A DNA stretch of 55,398 nucleotides. Origin: Chondrus crispus (lineage: Eukaryota > Rhodophyta > Florideophyceae > Gigartinales > Gigartinaceae). This document shows, one piece after another, positions 22,403-32,468 of this stretch (position 1 is its first letter; each line of letters opens with the position of its first letter). The DNA is taken from assembly GCF_000350225.1 (NCBI RefSeq), contig NW_005178895.1, positions 222,329-277,726 on the forward strand, given 5' to 3'. Under the pieces are notes generated by a model, which had not been told where the DNA came from, did not search any database, and was given only the letters and a program-made list of their open reading frames with translations. A program made the position numbers and the translations under genes.

Positions 22403-22556
22403 GTTTTGTGAAACTTCACGAACCAATTCTACTATTTGAACGTTCACAAAAGCATGGTGTTTTGTGAAACGTCACAAACCAGTTCTAATATGTGAACGTT
22501 CACAAAAGCATGGTGTTTTGTGAAACTTCACAAACCAGTTCTACTATGTGATTTTT
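22403..22556. repeat. 56-bp tandem repeat, about 2.7 copies
   Basis: Copies start at 22403, 22459 and 22515. Each full unit contains two dyads: TTTGTGAA/TTCACAAA around two bases, and TGTGAACGTTCACA. The last copy decays after CTACTATGTG. No coding role is apparent. Confidence 0.8.
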
Positions 22557-22759
22557 CACCAAGGCCGGGCACTCGGTTGTCCGTCCGCATGGCCCCGCCG
22601 TCATCGCCAAGGCCGCCCACGCCAACCAATTGGCCGGCACCTGTGCAGCATCCCTTCTCCTCACAATTATATCTCTCCTGTGTACTATCTGCAGCGCACC
22701 GTGTGCATCCCACGCCAATTTCTTTTCCCGCGTTCACCGTTTTGTGTGGAGAGCAACCA

Positions 22760-23083
22760 ATGGGTAAGCATCCAGGTCGCGGTGCGAGAACCACCTCCCT
22801 GTTTACGAAGCAGCCCCTTCTGGATCGGCATCAGCTCATATCTTCTGCGTCCAGCAATTCGACATTTGCGAACGTGAAAAGAGCGCGAAAGCTCCTACAA
22901 AATTTCGCTGGTGTTCACGACGATCGCGATCCCCTTGGTGTCGATCCTCAATCTTTGAAACTAGTCCTAAACCTCATTTCCCAGTACTGCAAATTTGGAA
23001 CACCTCTTGCACTCCGGGATGCTACCATGGGAGCTATCGTCCAAGGTCTCAGGATTGTTTATTCGGAGCACGGCCACACATGA
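22760..23083 (+). CDS. Hypothetical small protein, 107 aa
   Basis: I do not recognise it. The frame from the ATG at 22760 starts MGKHPGRGART. It has an Arg/Lys-rich N-terminal half and a helix-like C-terminal half (PQSLKLVLNLISQY, MGAIVQGLRIVYSEHG). The frame is open for 80 codons upstream, but that part looks like untranslated composition. The bases ATGG-GTAAGC at the start could also be a splice donor, so a different gene structure is possible. It lies about 1.7 kb from the squalene synthase start on the opposite strand. It may be spurious. Confidence 0.3.
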   Translation: MGKHPGRGARTTSLFTKQPLLDRHQLISSASSNSTFANVKRARKLLQNFAGVHDDRDPLGVDPQSLKLVLNLISQYCKFGTPLALRDATMGAIVQGLRIVYSEHGHT

Positions 23084-23505
23084 AACTGGACTATCAACTA
23101 TACAGCCAACCAAGCCCATGGCATTCCGTTGAACGGAAATCCAGACATCAGCTCTCTGCGCCGTGCGCATAGAGTTAACTTGGCCGGATTGGGGAACGTT
23201 GCCTCAAAATCACGCCCCGTAACTGCAGCCATAATTTACGGAGGGAGGGTTTTCAAGAATTGCAGTGATACGTACTTGCGCGTGCGTTTCGATGAGGATT
23301 ATTGACCTGGACTTTGTGTGCACGTTCAGGTATGCTCAGAGTTCAAACTTTTCTCACCCCCTCCCCTTATGGGTGTGTCGGAGCAGCAGTCCGCGTGACA
23401 GGAAGCTGTGTGCCAAAACAGCGCAAGCGAGAGCGACCGCGCAAGAGGTAGAGGCTCGCCTGTACACTATGATGCATACCTTCCTCCAGCGAGTTTCCAC
23501 TTCTA

Positions 23506-23583
23506 CATATAAATGTTGTCTGGACAGTATCTGCGTCATCACCTCATATAAATGTCGTCTGGACAGTATCTGCGTCATCACCT
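23506..23583. repeat. 39-bp tandem duplication
   Basis: Two adjacent 39-bp copies (23506-23544, 23545-23583) differ at a single T/C position. They lie in sequence with no supported gene. Confidence 0.85.
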
Positions 23584-23898
23584 TTTACAAGTTCACCAGA
23601 AGAAGGCAAGTCGACCAGCGAGTACCGCCCTTGTGTAGAATCTTCTGGAAGAAGCCTTCCAAGGGAGGCGAGTAACCATCTTCGCCGTTCTCTTTCGCAA
23701 CCGACTTCTCTTTGAACGCGTCGCTCCCTTCATAAATTCTCCGTATTGCTGACAGGAATCGAGCCCATCGTGGTGTCGCTGCGGGCGGCACTCTGCACAC
23801 TGAAACACCATAGACATACTCGACTCGGGGGCGAGGTGCCTACAGTCTCAATCGCTTACAGGCGTAAACATCAATCTTGACACAAAAGACAGCCTCTA

Positions 23899-24254
23899 TC
23901 ACATTACTATGGCGATTCGCGGTTGACTGTTGTTTCGGACAGTTGTTGTCGGATTAGCCATCTCGTGGAAGGTGCGGCTCTTGAGCTGGGTAGCGCAGTA
24001 ATGTCCGAAGCAAATCTCCCGGGAGTTGCCGAACAGCACGGCGAGCAAGCCGCCGTCTGCAACGGCCTGGACGCGCGGTGGTCCACGACGCTTGTCCCTG
24101 GCCCGCGCATGCGTCATGACCTCGATAGAGGCGCCGCAGTTGGGCTGGCCTTGGGCCTCGGCGTCGGACAGATATTGTAGAAGGCGTTGGAGTCGAGGTC
24201 GTTAGCCAGGATGTGACGCACAGAGGGGACCTCCTTGAAATAGCGTACGGAGCG
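23899..24254 (-). pseudogene. TRM1-type tRNA (guanine-N2)-dimethyltransferase fragment
   Basis: Three blocks in order resemble the methyltransferase half of TRM1: RSVRYFKEVPSVRHILANDL (from 24254), PNCGASIEVMTHARARDKR, and VQAVADGGLLAVLFGNSREI followed by CFGHYCATQLKSRTFHEMA (down to 23958). The family joins these through a DLDPYG motif and a TCTD-type motif. Both are missing here as short gaps, and the first block is in a different frame from the others. TRM1 dimethylates G26 of tRNA. The missing catalytic motifs, the frame change and the absence of the rest of the protein point to a dead gene fragment. The match is from memory of the family. Confidence 0.55.
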
Positions 24255-27067
24255 TCAGCGTCGGAGTGAGTGACGTGAGCAGCAGCGACCTGCCGATTCC
24301 CTTGCGCTTGTAAGCAACGAGGTAGTGAAGCCTTTCCTCGGACCATGTTGAGGACAAGTGAAGCGGTAGGGCGCCAGAGGAGAGCGGTCGGAAGCGATAG
24401 CTGATAATGAGCAACGGGACAGGCTTCGCGTAAAAAAGCCGAGTTCATCGTCTTTCCGCCGATCGGAGTGCAGACTCGCCCAAAGGTAGAAGAAAGTGAA
24501 GACCGTGAATGCTTTTTCCATTTGCCCACAAAAAATTGCTGGACGTAAAGTCAACCAGAGTTCGAAAAATCCCACCACGAGTTTTGCGGACTGACCTCCA
24601 GCAAGGTGCCTACCTGTCCGCAAGAAACGCAAGTCTGGTACAGTACTTCGTTGTGCCGTCCGACGGACACGTACGTGCCCCTGTTGTACACATTGCTGTA
24701 CACATCACACGTGTCGAGACTCGATCAGGTGTGCAGCAAGGACGCGACCGACACAAGCCGAAATATCGGTGATTCCATCTCACTGTCGCGAACCAAGCGG
24801 AATCTCGACGACCGTAGACTAGACGTAGAATGCTGCTCCCGTCCCAGAAAGAGGAGGGACTCGAACATCTTGAGCAGTAAAGCAGAACGACAACCCCTCC
24901 GCGAAACCACTCGCTACTCGACCCTGTTCCACGGGTAGCGAAGTGGATCGAGGCGCACCTCGCTCTGTCTCTCGCCGCGACTTCTTACTACGAGGCCTGT
25001 GGTTCCTGTCGTCGCTCTCCGGTCTACAAGTGGATGTACAGTGACAACCGCACTAAACGCCCGCTAACCGCGCTCCACCGTCAGCCTCAAAAAGTTCGAC
25101 TTTGTTTTGCGGTTCGCGTGTCGTAGCCAATCGTTTCCAAGTTTGTTTTGCAACCAGTTGGTACGTGAGCTTTGCCATGCCCTGCACTGCCTGATAAGTA
25201 GCAATTGAAAATTAAAAAAGTGTGCTTGTCTGACTTGGTCGAAGGTACGTTATGCCTGCAGCCGCTTTGCCACCATGCCACACTTCTACTCTTTCGGATA
25301 GTCATATTCTAGTTTTTTGACTTTAGTGCCAGTGCCATGATCAGAACTTCTGTGGTCATGGATCGACGGACTATACAACTACGACATATACGAAGACGCG
25401 TGCAGCTCATATAAACCTCAGCATTATTGTGGTGGACCTTCGATTAATATGGGCAACAAGTATAGGTCACGGTTGCGAATGATACAAGGACTTTTCCCAT
25501 CTATATGAAGAATCGGGAGGTTCTCCTGCGCTCACAAGCGTGCGTGATGTAGCAAACCGAATGAATTTCCCGCTTCTAGAGCAATGCATGGCTTTAGTCC
25601 CGGAGGTATCACTTCGAACGAGTCCTTGAACATATAAAAGGAATTCTGCATAGAAAGATACTTTGGTGATAATCAGAACACTTCTCAGAAACGGAAATAC
25701 GAATAGAGAGCTCAGGTTGCTTGCTGAAGTTGAGTACGGTCATGTTTAAATATTTCTTTCCTTTGGAAAATGATATGAGCAGCTGGTTTATTCAGATTGA
25801 TTGACATCTTACTTGCGTCACAAGCAATGTTCAGGCACACACTGTTTAATATAAAAGCAAGAAGATCCTGAGAGACGTGGGAATGGTTTGTGATTTATAA
25901 ACGCTGGGTATCGGATCGTGTGCGCCTGCCAGTAGCTTTCTTCCTATCTGAATCAGAAGTCTTTCAGTACTTGAGAAAACTTAGCTCTAATGTTGTACTT
26001 CGTACATTTTACAGAGAAAGAAGGTATGTCGAATAAAATTTCTGTAAGCGTATGACGTCGGGCCTGTTTTCTTCATTGAATTCTGTTTCAATCTTGCCGA
26101 CATCTAGTAATGATTAATTTGCTCAAGGATACAGATATAGGCACTATGGGCATGGGAATGAATCCAAGACTTTCTCAATAATGCGAGAATAATGAAAATG
26201 GGGAAGTTGGAGCGAAAATCGCTTCGAAATGGGTTTTTCTCGAGGTACCCGAAATCCCGATAAGTTTTATGTCGAGAAAATGTACCCCCTGTGAAAGAAC
26301 CCCAGAAAACGCATATTTTCTCCGATGTACCAGGCAAGACACTCCCTCGTGTCGTTGGCTACAAGCTACCGTTTCAGGCCTTTTCACATTCCTGAATGCT
26401 GTCACTCCTTTTTCGACGTGACCCGTCACGAAAGTGTCCGACTTTTTCCGTTACTTCAGGAGGTTTTTTGTCAGCTTACGCACTGAACTTCCCCCCCTTC
26501 TCTCAGAGCCTCTATTTCATCATTTATCATATCGGGCGCGTGGAACAACGTTTTTTATAAGGTACGGGGCTCTGCTAATGGCTGTGCGGTCCCAGCTGCG
26601 TATGTTTCGTGCGCTGCTAGAGCTCTAGGTGCCTGCCGACTTCACACCCTACAAGCAGGAGTGCCTTGCAAACAACCCGACTCCGTGATTCTACTGCACT
26701 TGCACAAAATTCATCGTCAGGGGCTGGACGCTCTGCTCGGCACTGTGTCCGCTGTGACGGGCGGCGGTTTCCGGAGCTGCCGCCCTCATAGAGCATTGGA
26801 TCGTTGCGGTGCCGATGCGGCATGCAGTTGAGTTGCTGTGTGCGCGCCGTTTCGTGGCGGTGCAGTCGGTCTTTCTGTTTTCGCTGACCGTTACGGCGCT
26901 GCTGACGGGCGAACTAAGTTTATTGCTGGGCGCGCGCATTTTAACCCCTCTGCACGGTACTGCAATCGGCAGCCCGCGGTAAAGGACTTGGCAGACGACG
27001 GACGGGCTGCGTGCTGCTCGTATACGCGACTCACTTCAAATGTTAGTGTGGTTCTCGTCCGGCACAA
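24255..27067. other. No supported gene
   Basis: Small frames occur on both strands, none with a recognisable motif or convincing length. 25300-26100 is notably AT-richer and has the fewest open frames. I see no LTR end, terminal repeat or RNA gene. Confidence 0.4.
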
Positions 27068-27126
27068 AATTGACGCGTATGTCCTTGATCATCTACTGTA
27101 GATGATCAAGGACATACGCGTCAATT
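27068..27126. repeat. Perfect 59-nt palindrome
   Basis: Arms 27068-27096 and 27098-27126 (29 nt each) are exact reverse complements around a single T at 27097. They contain ACGCGTATGTCCTTGATC. Pairing stops abruptly on both sides, so this looks like a recent inverted duplication, a foldback or an assembly artefact. Confidence 0.9.
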
Positions 27127-28056
27127 AACAGCTGTAACAGCCGAAAGGGGACCCGGTTACTTCCACTCGTTCGCGAGCTTGACGAGCCCTTGTGGTCCCG
27201 CCGTCGCGGTCGGTCTACCGACGAGATGCTAAGTGAATGCTCCCTATTCTAGAGGGGAGAATTATGGCAATGCGCGCCCTGGGCGGTTCCTGCGTGAGGG
27301 CCGGCGCTCGGATGGACGTGAGGGTATTATGGGCAGGCTCCGCAGGTAGTTATTGCTTGCAGGGTTCTGAGCAGAAGGCGCTCTTGGCAGACTTTGCGGT
27401 GGCGTCCGACATCAGGGATCCAATCCCGCGTCTACGGCGAGATCGTTCCTCTGTCGCCCGGGCTGGCCGCGAAAGACGGTGGCGGGAGCAGGAAGTGAGT
27501 CGCAGCAGACAGTGCGAGACGTGGTCGTGAAAACCGGGACGGAGCAGGGAGGATGGCGGAATACATATGTAAGGGCATTCGTCAAGGGCGGGGTCGTAGT
27601 CTTCTGTGGCAACAAATTTTTCTTCATAAATGTTCTTTTTGACTGGGCCACGCGGAGCTCGCCTATCTTCTTTGTAAATATTTCTTCTTGAAAACAAATG
27701 GACGAACATCCCCACATTTGTGATCGTCATTCAGACATGATTTCCTTACACTTTGTGAATATCAGATATGTTTTGGAGGGCACAGAGAGCTTTTTACTAA
27801 TATAATCTCCGCTATGCCTGAATGGCGGCCGCCGAAGATATGGGGTCGTGGACGAATTCTGTTTCACAATTAGAGTACCCCCTTTATGGTATCGTCTATA
27901 TTGGAGCCACTGGTGGCTCCAAAAGTATAAAACATGAATATCTCGAAGTACATTCTGTGAAAGGGAAGTTTCGAACTGCAGGTTAACTCCGAACAAATAC
28001 ACAGCTGGCAGTTCAATTACGACCTTCTTGATTTTTAGCGTTAACAACTCACACTA
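27127..28056. other. No supported gene; small palindrome
   Basis: It contains a 22-nt inverted repeat at 27901-27922 (arms TTGGAGCCAC and GTGGCTCCAA). Frames on the minus strand are not recognisable, and the missing part of the element C integrase was not found here. Confidence 0.4.
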
Positions 28057-28176
28057 CAGTAGTCTCTCTTTATTTGCAACCGCTTGATGGATATATCTGG
28101 TGGCAAAAAAGCGGTGTTGCAGACAAAGAACTGTTTCATATTCCTGACCAATCGTTTGGAATGTCTCATATTTATT

Positions 28177-30690
28177 TCAAAAAACATCAATGGTGCTCTG
28201 CTGGCAAGTTTTGGATGCTGGCAGCCTTACTCCTCTCTGTGCTATGCGCACTGCACGCGGAAAAGAAGCATTATGATCACAAATGGACTCAACGATGCGC
28301 CTTCCAATGGCAAGCACTCTAACTTGCTCCTTTGTGCCGGGAAGAGGCACCACATAGTCATTGTCTTCACCACCACTACAAAAATCACCCCCGTGATCTC
28401 CTACTATTAAGTCTAAGGTCGTCACCCGTAAACTTCTGATTGCAGCATAAACACCCCCAACGGTGGGAGGTGTATGCTTAGTTCAATGAAGACCCGGTCC
28501 GTCTGGGGAGGCGGGGGAAGCGCGGCCATGTAACGATACCGAGGCACGGGCCCGGGCAGGGTGGTAGAGAGGGAACGGGGAGGACGCCCGTACGCGCGAG
28601 TGGTTCGACGCCTCGACGCGCCGGAGCGGTACTGAGTGACGATCGACTACAGACGGGCGGAGGCGGAGGCGGCTAGTGGGCGTGCTGCGGGCGTCCTCAA
28701 CCCGCGCTCGGATCTCTCTAAGGTAACTACGGAATTCGCGTTAGAAAACGCGGCAGGACCAGGGTGGATGGTCCTTGACAAGTCAGTGCTTGTCCTCCCC
28801 CCTCCGCCCTCGGTCCGCTCATATTTAATATATAAACAATCTACAATAACACTACAGTACCGAGGTACTGTAGTGGTCTACTGTAGTGCAGGTCGGCCTG
28901 CACTGTACAGTGTCAGCATCGGTGCTGACAGCACACGTAGTACCCGTGTATGCGCGCACCTCCTTCCCGGGTGGTACACACGTGCACGTGTGTGTGCGCG
29001 CGCCCCCGTACACGTAGGGGTACACGTGGACACGCGTGGTGGCTCTACAGTAGCCAATCCAATCGTAATCTAATCTGAAGTAAATTCCTCAGGCGGGGTT
29101 ATGCTACACTGATGGCAATCGACCTCATCGGCTGTATTAAGCAGATCCGCAATAGCAATTCTCAGCCCCATGGTTACAAGTCCATGTGTATCTGTCTGAA
29201 GTTCCGAGAACAATGCTGCATCCGCAGCATCTCATGGTACCCGAGAAGAACCAATAAGGCCAGGATGCTTCCAACAGTTTTCAATACTGGAAGCCGGAAG
29301 CTCCATCCACGTCCTTTTAAACCACCTCATTGACGCTAACAAATCAACATCATAAATGGCCTTAAAATCTGATTCGATGTTGTCTAGTGCCCTCTCCATA
29401 TGAAAGTTCATGTACAGTACTTTTAAAGAGGCAATGAACCCTGCGTCCCTTACTTGTACTTTAGAGGCACAGTTGGGTGGAAGGAAGATGAGTTTCACGT
29501 TGGTCAGAACCGGTAAAATATCTTTCGGCCGATAGGCACTACACATATCCATAGGCAAAACAACGTTTCGCTCGGGGGTCCGGGCAACGAAACCCTGGAT
29601 TCTCTTCAGCCATCCAAAAAAGAGTCGTCTTCATCTATGCTTTCTTGTTCGCATGATAGTCAAATCCTAGCTCAGCTCCTGCTTCATTTTTGAAACATCC
29701 CGGATTAAAATATCTTCCATTGACCATAGACTCAATTTCTTTTACCCCCTCTGCATTGCTGCATGGCATAAAGTTGATGTGCTCTTTTGTCTTTTTGCAA
29801 CCTGCCAGCCTTTCAAGCTCTATATCATACGTGCTTTTTCCTCCCTGATGTTTTGCATTGCTGCATTCATTGCGTCAATGTCCACGTCTCCATCCTAACC
29901 ATGTGACCTGGAAACAGGTATGCCCCAACGGTGTTTGAACCTATTTAACCAGCCCTCTCAAAACAATATATTGGTCCGCTCCCCAATATCAATTTGTTCA
30001 TTTTACAAAGGTTGCCAATTGATCGCCTTTTGTCGAATAAAGTCCCCGTCGATGTTTTTCTTGATGTATGCTGGTTACAAATACACCCGAGAAGGGCTTA
30101 CTCAACGCCTTGGTTTTTTCCTTTCTTGTCCCTGACTTTTTGCTATTTCCCGACTAGACCTAGGCACAAGATTGCCAGACTTGCATGAAGTGGGCGACAT
30201 TGTTGCTTTGCTGGGACTTTCTCCGAGATGAAGGTTTGTTTTGACCCATTTTGCAATTGCAGCATGCGAAGTGGTTTTACATGCTCTCTGTCGACGAAGC
30301 CTTTCCTCGCATATTTTATTTTGAAGCAGGGCCAAGTTTTTGTTTCCCATGTAAGACGCAGGAAGGCGACGTTTCGGAGGAGTGTTGGATGAGGGTCTGC
30401 GTTTGGAAAACCCCGGGGGGAAGGATTGAAAGATGTTGCTTTGGTGATTGAGCAACACGTCCTTACCGCACGTTTCAAATTAACTACCCTCATTTTTGAC
30501 CGGACAGAAGGCTCCAACACGTTTCGTCGCTTTAAGACCTTCAACTGAACCGTTGAACAGATAGCAGCAGGGTTTTGAGATTTTTTACTGTTCGCCGGTT
30601 CACTCCCAGACTTTTCTGACGGTTTCTTGCTCTCCGCAGAAATATAATATTTGTAAGAATCCATAAAACCTGTTGCACCAGTAGACTCTC
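28177..30690 (-). pseudogene. Tigger-like transposase (HTH_psq, CENP-B HTH, DDE_1), broken
   Basis: In order: a helix-turn-helix block like the CENP-B/Tigger N-terminus (LLQNKICEERLRRQ, then SHAAIAKWVKT, about 30300-30200); the signature EGWLNRFKHRWGIPVSRSHG near 29935-29990; then the catalytic region with FNPGCFKNEAGAELGFDYHA, KRIQGFVARTPERN, LPMDMCSAY and NVKLIFLPPNCASKVQ (29900-29430); and a C-terminal part (NTADEVDCHQ) that runs into the solo LTR and resumes at about 28425. In-frame TAG and TGA codons and frame changes show it is dead. The usual LxxDNxxxH motif reads LPMDMCSAY here. Confidence 0.65.
28441..29108 (-). repeat. Solo LTR, 668 bp, TSD CTGAT
   Basis: The plus strand begins TGCAGCATAAACACC and ends GGTTATGCTACA, matching the LTR ends of A and D in minus orientation. 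CTGAT occurs directly on both sides (28436-28440, 29109-29113), the 5-bp duplication expected for this element class. No internal element sequence adjoins it, so it arose by LTR-LTR recombination. Hairpins are kept at 28850-28875, 28885-28904 and 28911-28930. It interrupts the Tigger transposase frame. Confidence 0.9.
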
Positions 30691-31751
30691 CGAGTATATC
30701 AATTGCGACAAGTTCTAATGGGGCGTTCGGCGTGAGCAGCTGCATCTCCTTCGCGTTCTTCCTGAGCTTCAATCTTCCTAGTGCTCAATCCGCGCAATTC
30801 CTGGCTACCGCGTAGCAATCCAGCGCCATTGTAGGCCAATAAAACGATCTTCTCAAGGTTTTATGCAGTTTATTGCCTCCTGGGTGCCCTGCTAGTTTAG
30901 CATAACGGCTCAACCCTAGGACACGGTCCTTCAGCGATTGTGAAATTACCACTTGTACGAACTCTGCAGAGATTCGAAATAAAATTCCTTCAAATTCTTC
31001 GGCCTCCGTTGTGAACGACTTCGTTCTTCCTTCTTCCATTTACTCCTTAGTTCGAATACAGAAAGGGTCGACGTCCTGCTCGCGTAAAAGCTCCTCCGGA
31101 GCGATAGCTTGGAACTGATCGAGACGATCAGAGGCGGCCCTCCCTTCAAGAGCGAGGAGATCGTCTAACCGCTCAAAGTATTCGCCTTCGTCCTCCAGGG
31201 CTTCCGCTGGTTCCAACATGAAACATGGTATCTCCTCGTCGACGTCGTTGCTCGTTTCGCCCTTGGTCAACAATCTTGACAACGCGTCCGCTTGCGTGTT
31301 GACCTTTCCCTTCTTGTATTGGATCTTAAAATCAAATTACGAGAGGCGTAACCTCCATTGGATTAAACGTCCACTAGCGTTCGTTACATTCATCAACCAC
31401 CTCAGCGATGAGTGGTCGGTATGCACTATGAAGTGCCCCCCGTATAAATACGATCTCAACGTCTAGACGGCCCAGATGACTGCCAAACATTCCTTTTCGG
31501 ATACGGAATAATTCCTTTCGGCAGCAGCCAGCGTTCTTGAAAAGAACCCGATGAGTTTACGCTGTTCATTAGGCTGCGTTTGAAAAAGCGCTGCCCCAAT
31601 CTGATAATCGCTGGCATCGATGTCTACTGAATATGGGAGGCCCTTCCTTGGCAACGCCAGCACCGGTGGTGCTAAAATGGCGTCTTTGAGCTTATGTAAC
31701 GCTGCCTTGCACGGTTCGTTGAACTCCGCGATTTGGACCGGTTGTCCCTTC
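30691..31751 (-). pseudogene. Element C pol: RNase H and integrase part
   Basis: From the B insertion point downwards: RNase H (PYSVDIDASDYQIGAALF, then ERNYSVSEKECLAVIWAV at about 31663-31463, continuing in other frames), a linker with DVDEEIPCFMLEP, an in-frame TAA at about 31040, and the integrase zinc domain (GHPGGNKLHKTLRRSFYWPT). The integrase core starts as LELVAIDILG and then ends abruptly at the Tigger junction. The later catalytic Asp and Glu are absent, so integration function is lost. Confidence 0.8.
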
Positions 31752-32388
31752 TGTGGTATATGCGCCGTCGATTCGATTAGGTTTAGATCAGGGGCTGTAT
31801 GGCACGAACCTTACAGCCCACACGCGCCCACACGTGTACCACATGTCTGCAGGGCGTGCGCACACACACGTGGCACACACGTGTACTGTCAGCTCGATAG
31901 CTGACAGAGCCACCGCGCGCGACGACTCGCGCCGGCTACGGTAGCATGATACTGTAGTCTGGTATGATAACCGAACACTTGTACATTAAATAAGGGAGCG
32001 ACCGACGGCGGAGGAAAGGGATAAGCACGGGCTGGTCCACGACCTTCGGCCTTGGTCGACAACCCACCGCTTAACCTAAAACACGAGTCCGCTCTCGCGT
32101 CTCGTTTAGGTAAGGGAACCGACGCGGGGTGCAGGCGCTACAGTGCGCGCGCGTGCAGCGATCCGCCTCCGCCCGTTGACACTGGTCCGCTACCCAGTGT
32201 CGCTCTGGGGCGTTGAGGCGTCGATCCGCTCCGCTGCGCAATCACTCGCGCCTGCCACCCTTCCCGCTCTACCACGCTACCAGGACCCGTGTCCTTTCCC
32301 TTTGCGTGTGTTCCGTCTTCCGCCGATCCGGAGTCTGCTACTGAACTGCGTGCATACACCCCCGCCGTTTGGGGGTGTTTATGCTACA
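31752..32388 (+). repeat. 5' LTR of element B (637 bp)
   Basis: Hairpins: GGGCTGTA/TACAGCCC near 31790-31820, CTGTCAGCT/AGCTGACAG near 31885-31907, CTACGGTA/TACTGTAG near 31935-31957 (one G-U pair), CTTAACCTAAA/TTTAGGTAAG near 32070-32115 and GACACTGG/CCAGTGTC at 32178-32201. ATTAAATA at about 31985 is a possible TATA element. It is clearly diverged from the LTRs of A and D, although the coding regions are close. Confidence 0.95.
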
Positions 32389-32389
32389 G

Positions 32390-32401
32390 TGGTCTCCTGA
32401 C
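32390..32401 (+). promoter_or_regulatory. Candidate primer-binding site of element B
   Basis: TGGTCTCCTGAC begins one base after the LTR. A primer-binding site pairs with a tRNA 3' end and so starts TGG. A and D have TGGTCTCCCGAC at the same place. I could not name the tRNA. Confidence 0.4.
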
Positions 32402-32468
32402 TTAGAAGACCCTGGAGTCCGATCTCCGAGAAGACTTCCGCTTCCCTCCGCGAACCGATCCCGTCGAG

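Larger units (their letters stand above)
28057..30690 (-). mobile_element. Tigger/pogo-like DNA transposon remnant
   Basis: A transposase of the pogo/Tigger (CENP-B-like) class can be traced on the minus strand from about 30690 down to about 28180. It is split by a solo LTR at 28441-29108. The right junction falls inside the element C integrase, just after DILG. At the left, C28057 begins CAGTAGTCTCTC preceded by TA, which is the right form for a pogo/Tigger terminus. I could not find its inverted partner at the other end, so both limits are approximate. Confidence 0.6.

Noticed and set aside
22403..22556. CRISPR array
   Set aside because: The copies are direct tandem repeats without unique spacers, and the genome is eukaryotic.
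26838..27101. Small frame ending at the 59-nt palindrome
   Set aside because: No motif, and its stop lies in the palindrome. Nothing supports expression.
28441..29108. 3' LTR of element C
   Set aside because: Perfect CTGAT on both sides and position within the Tigger transposase show an independent solo LTR of the A/D type.
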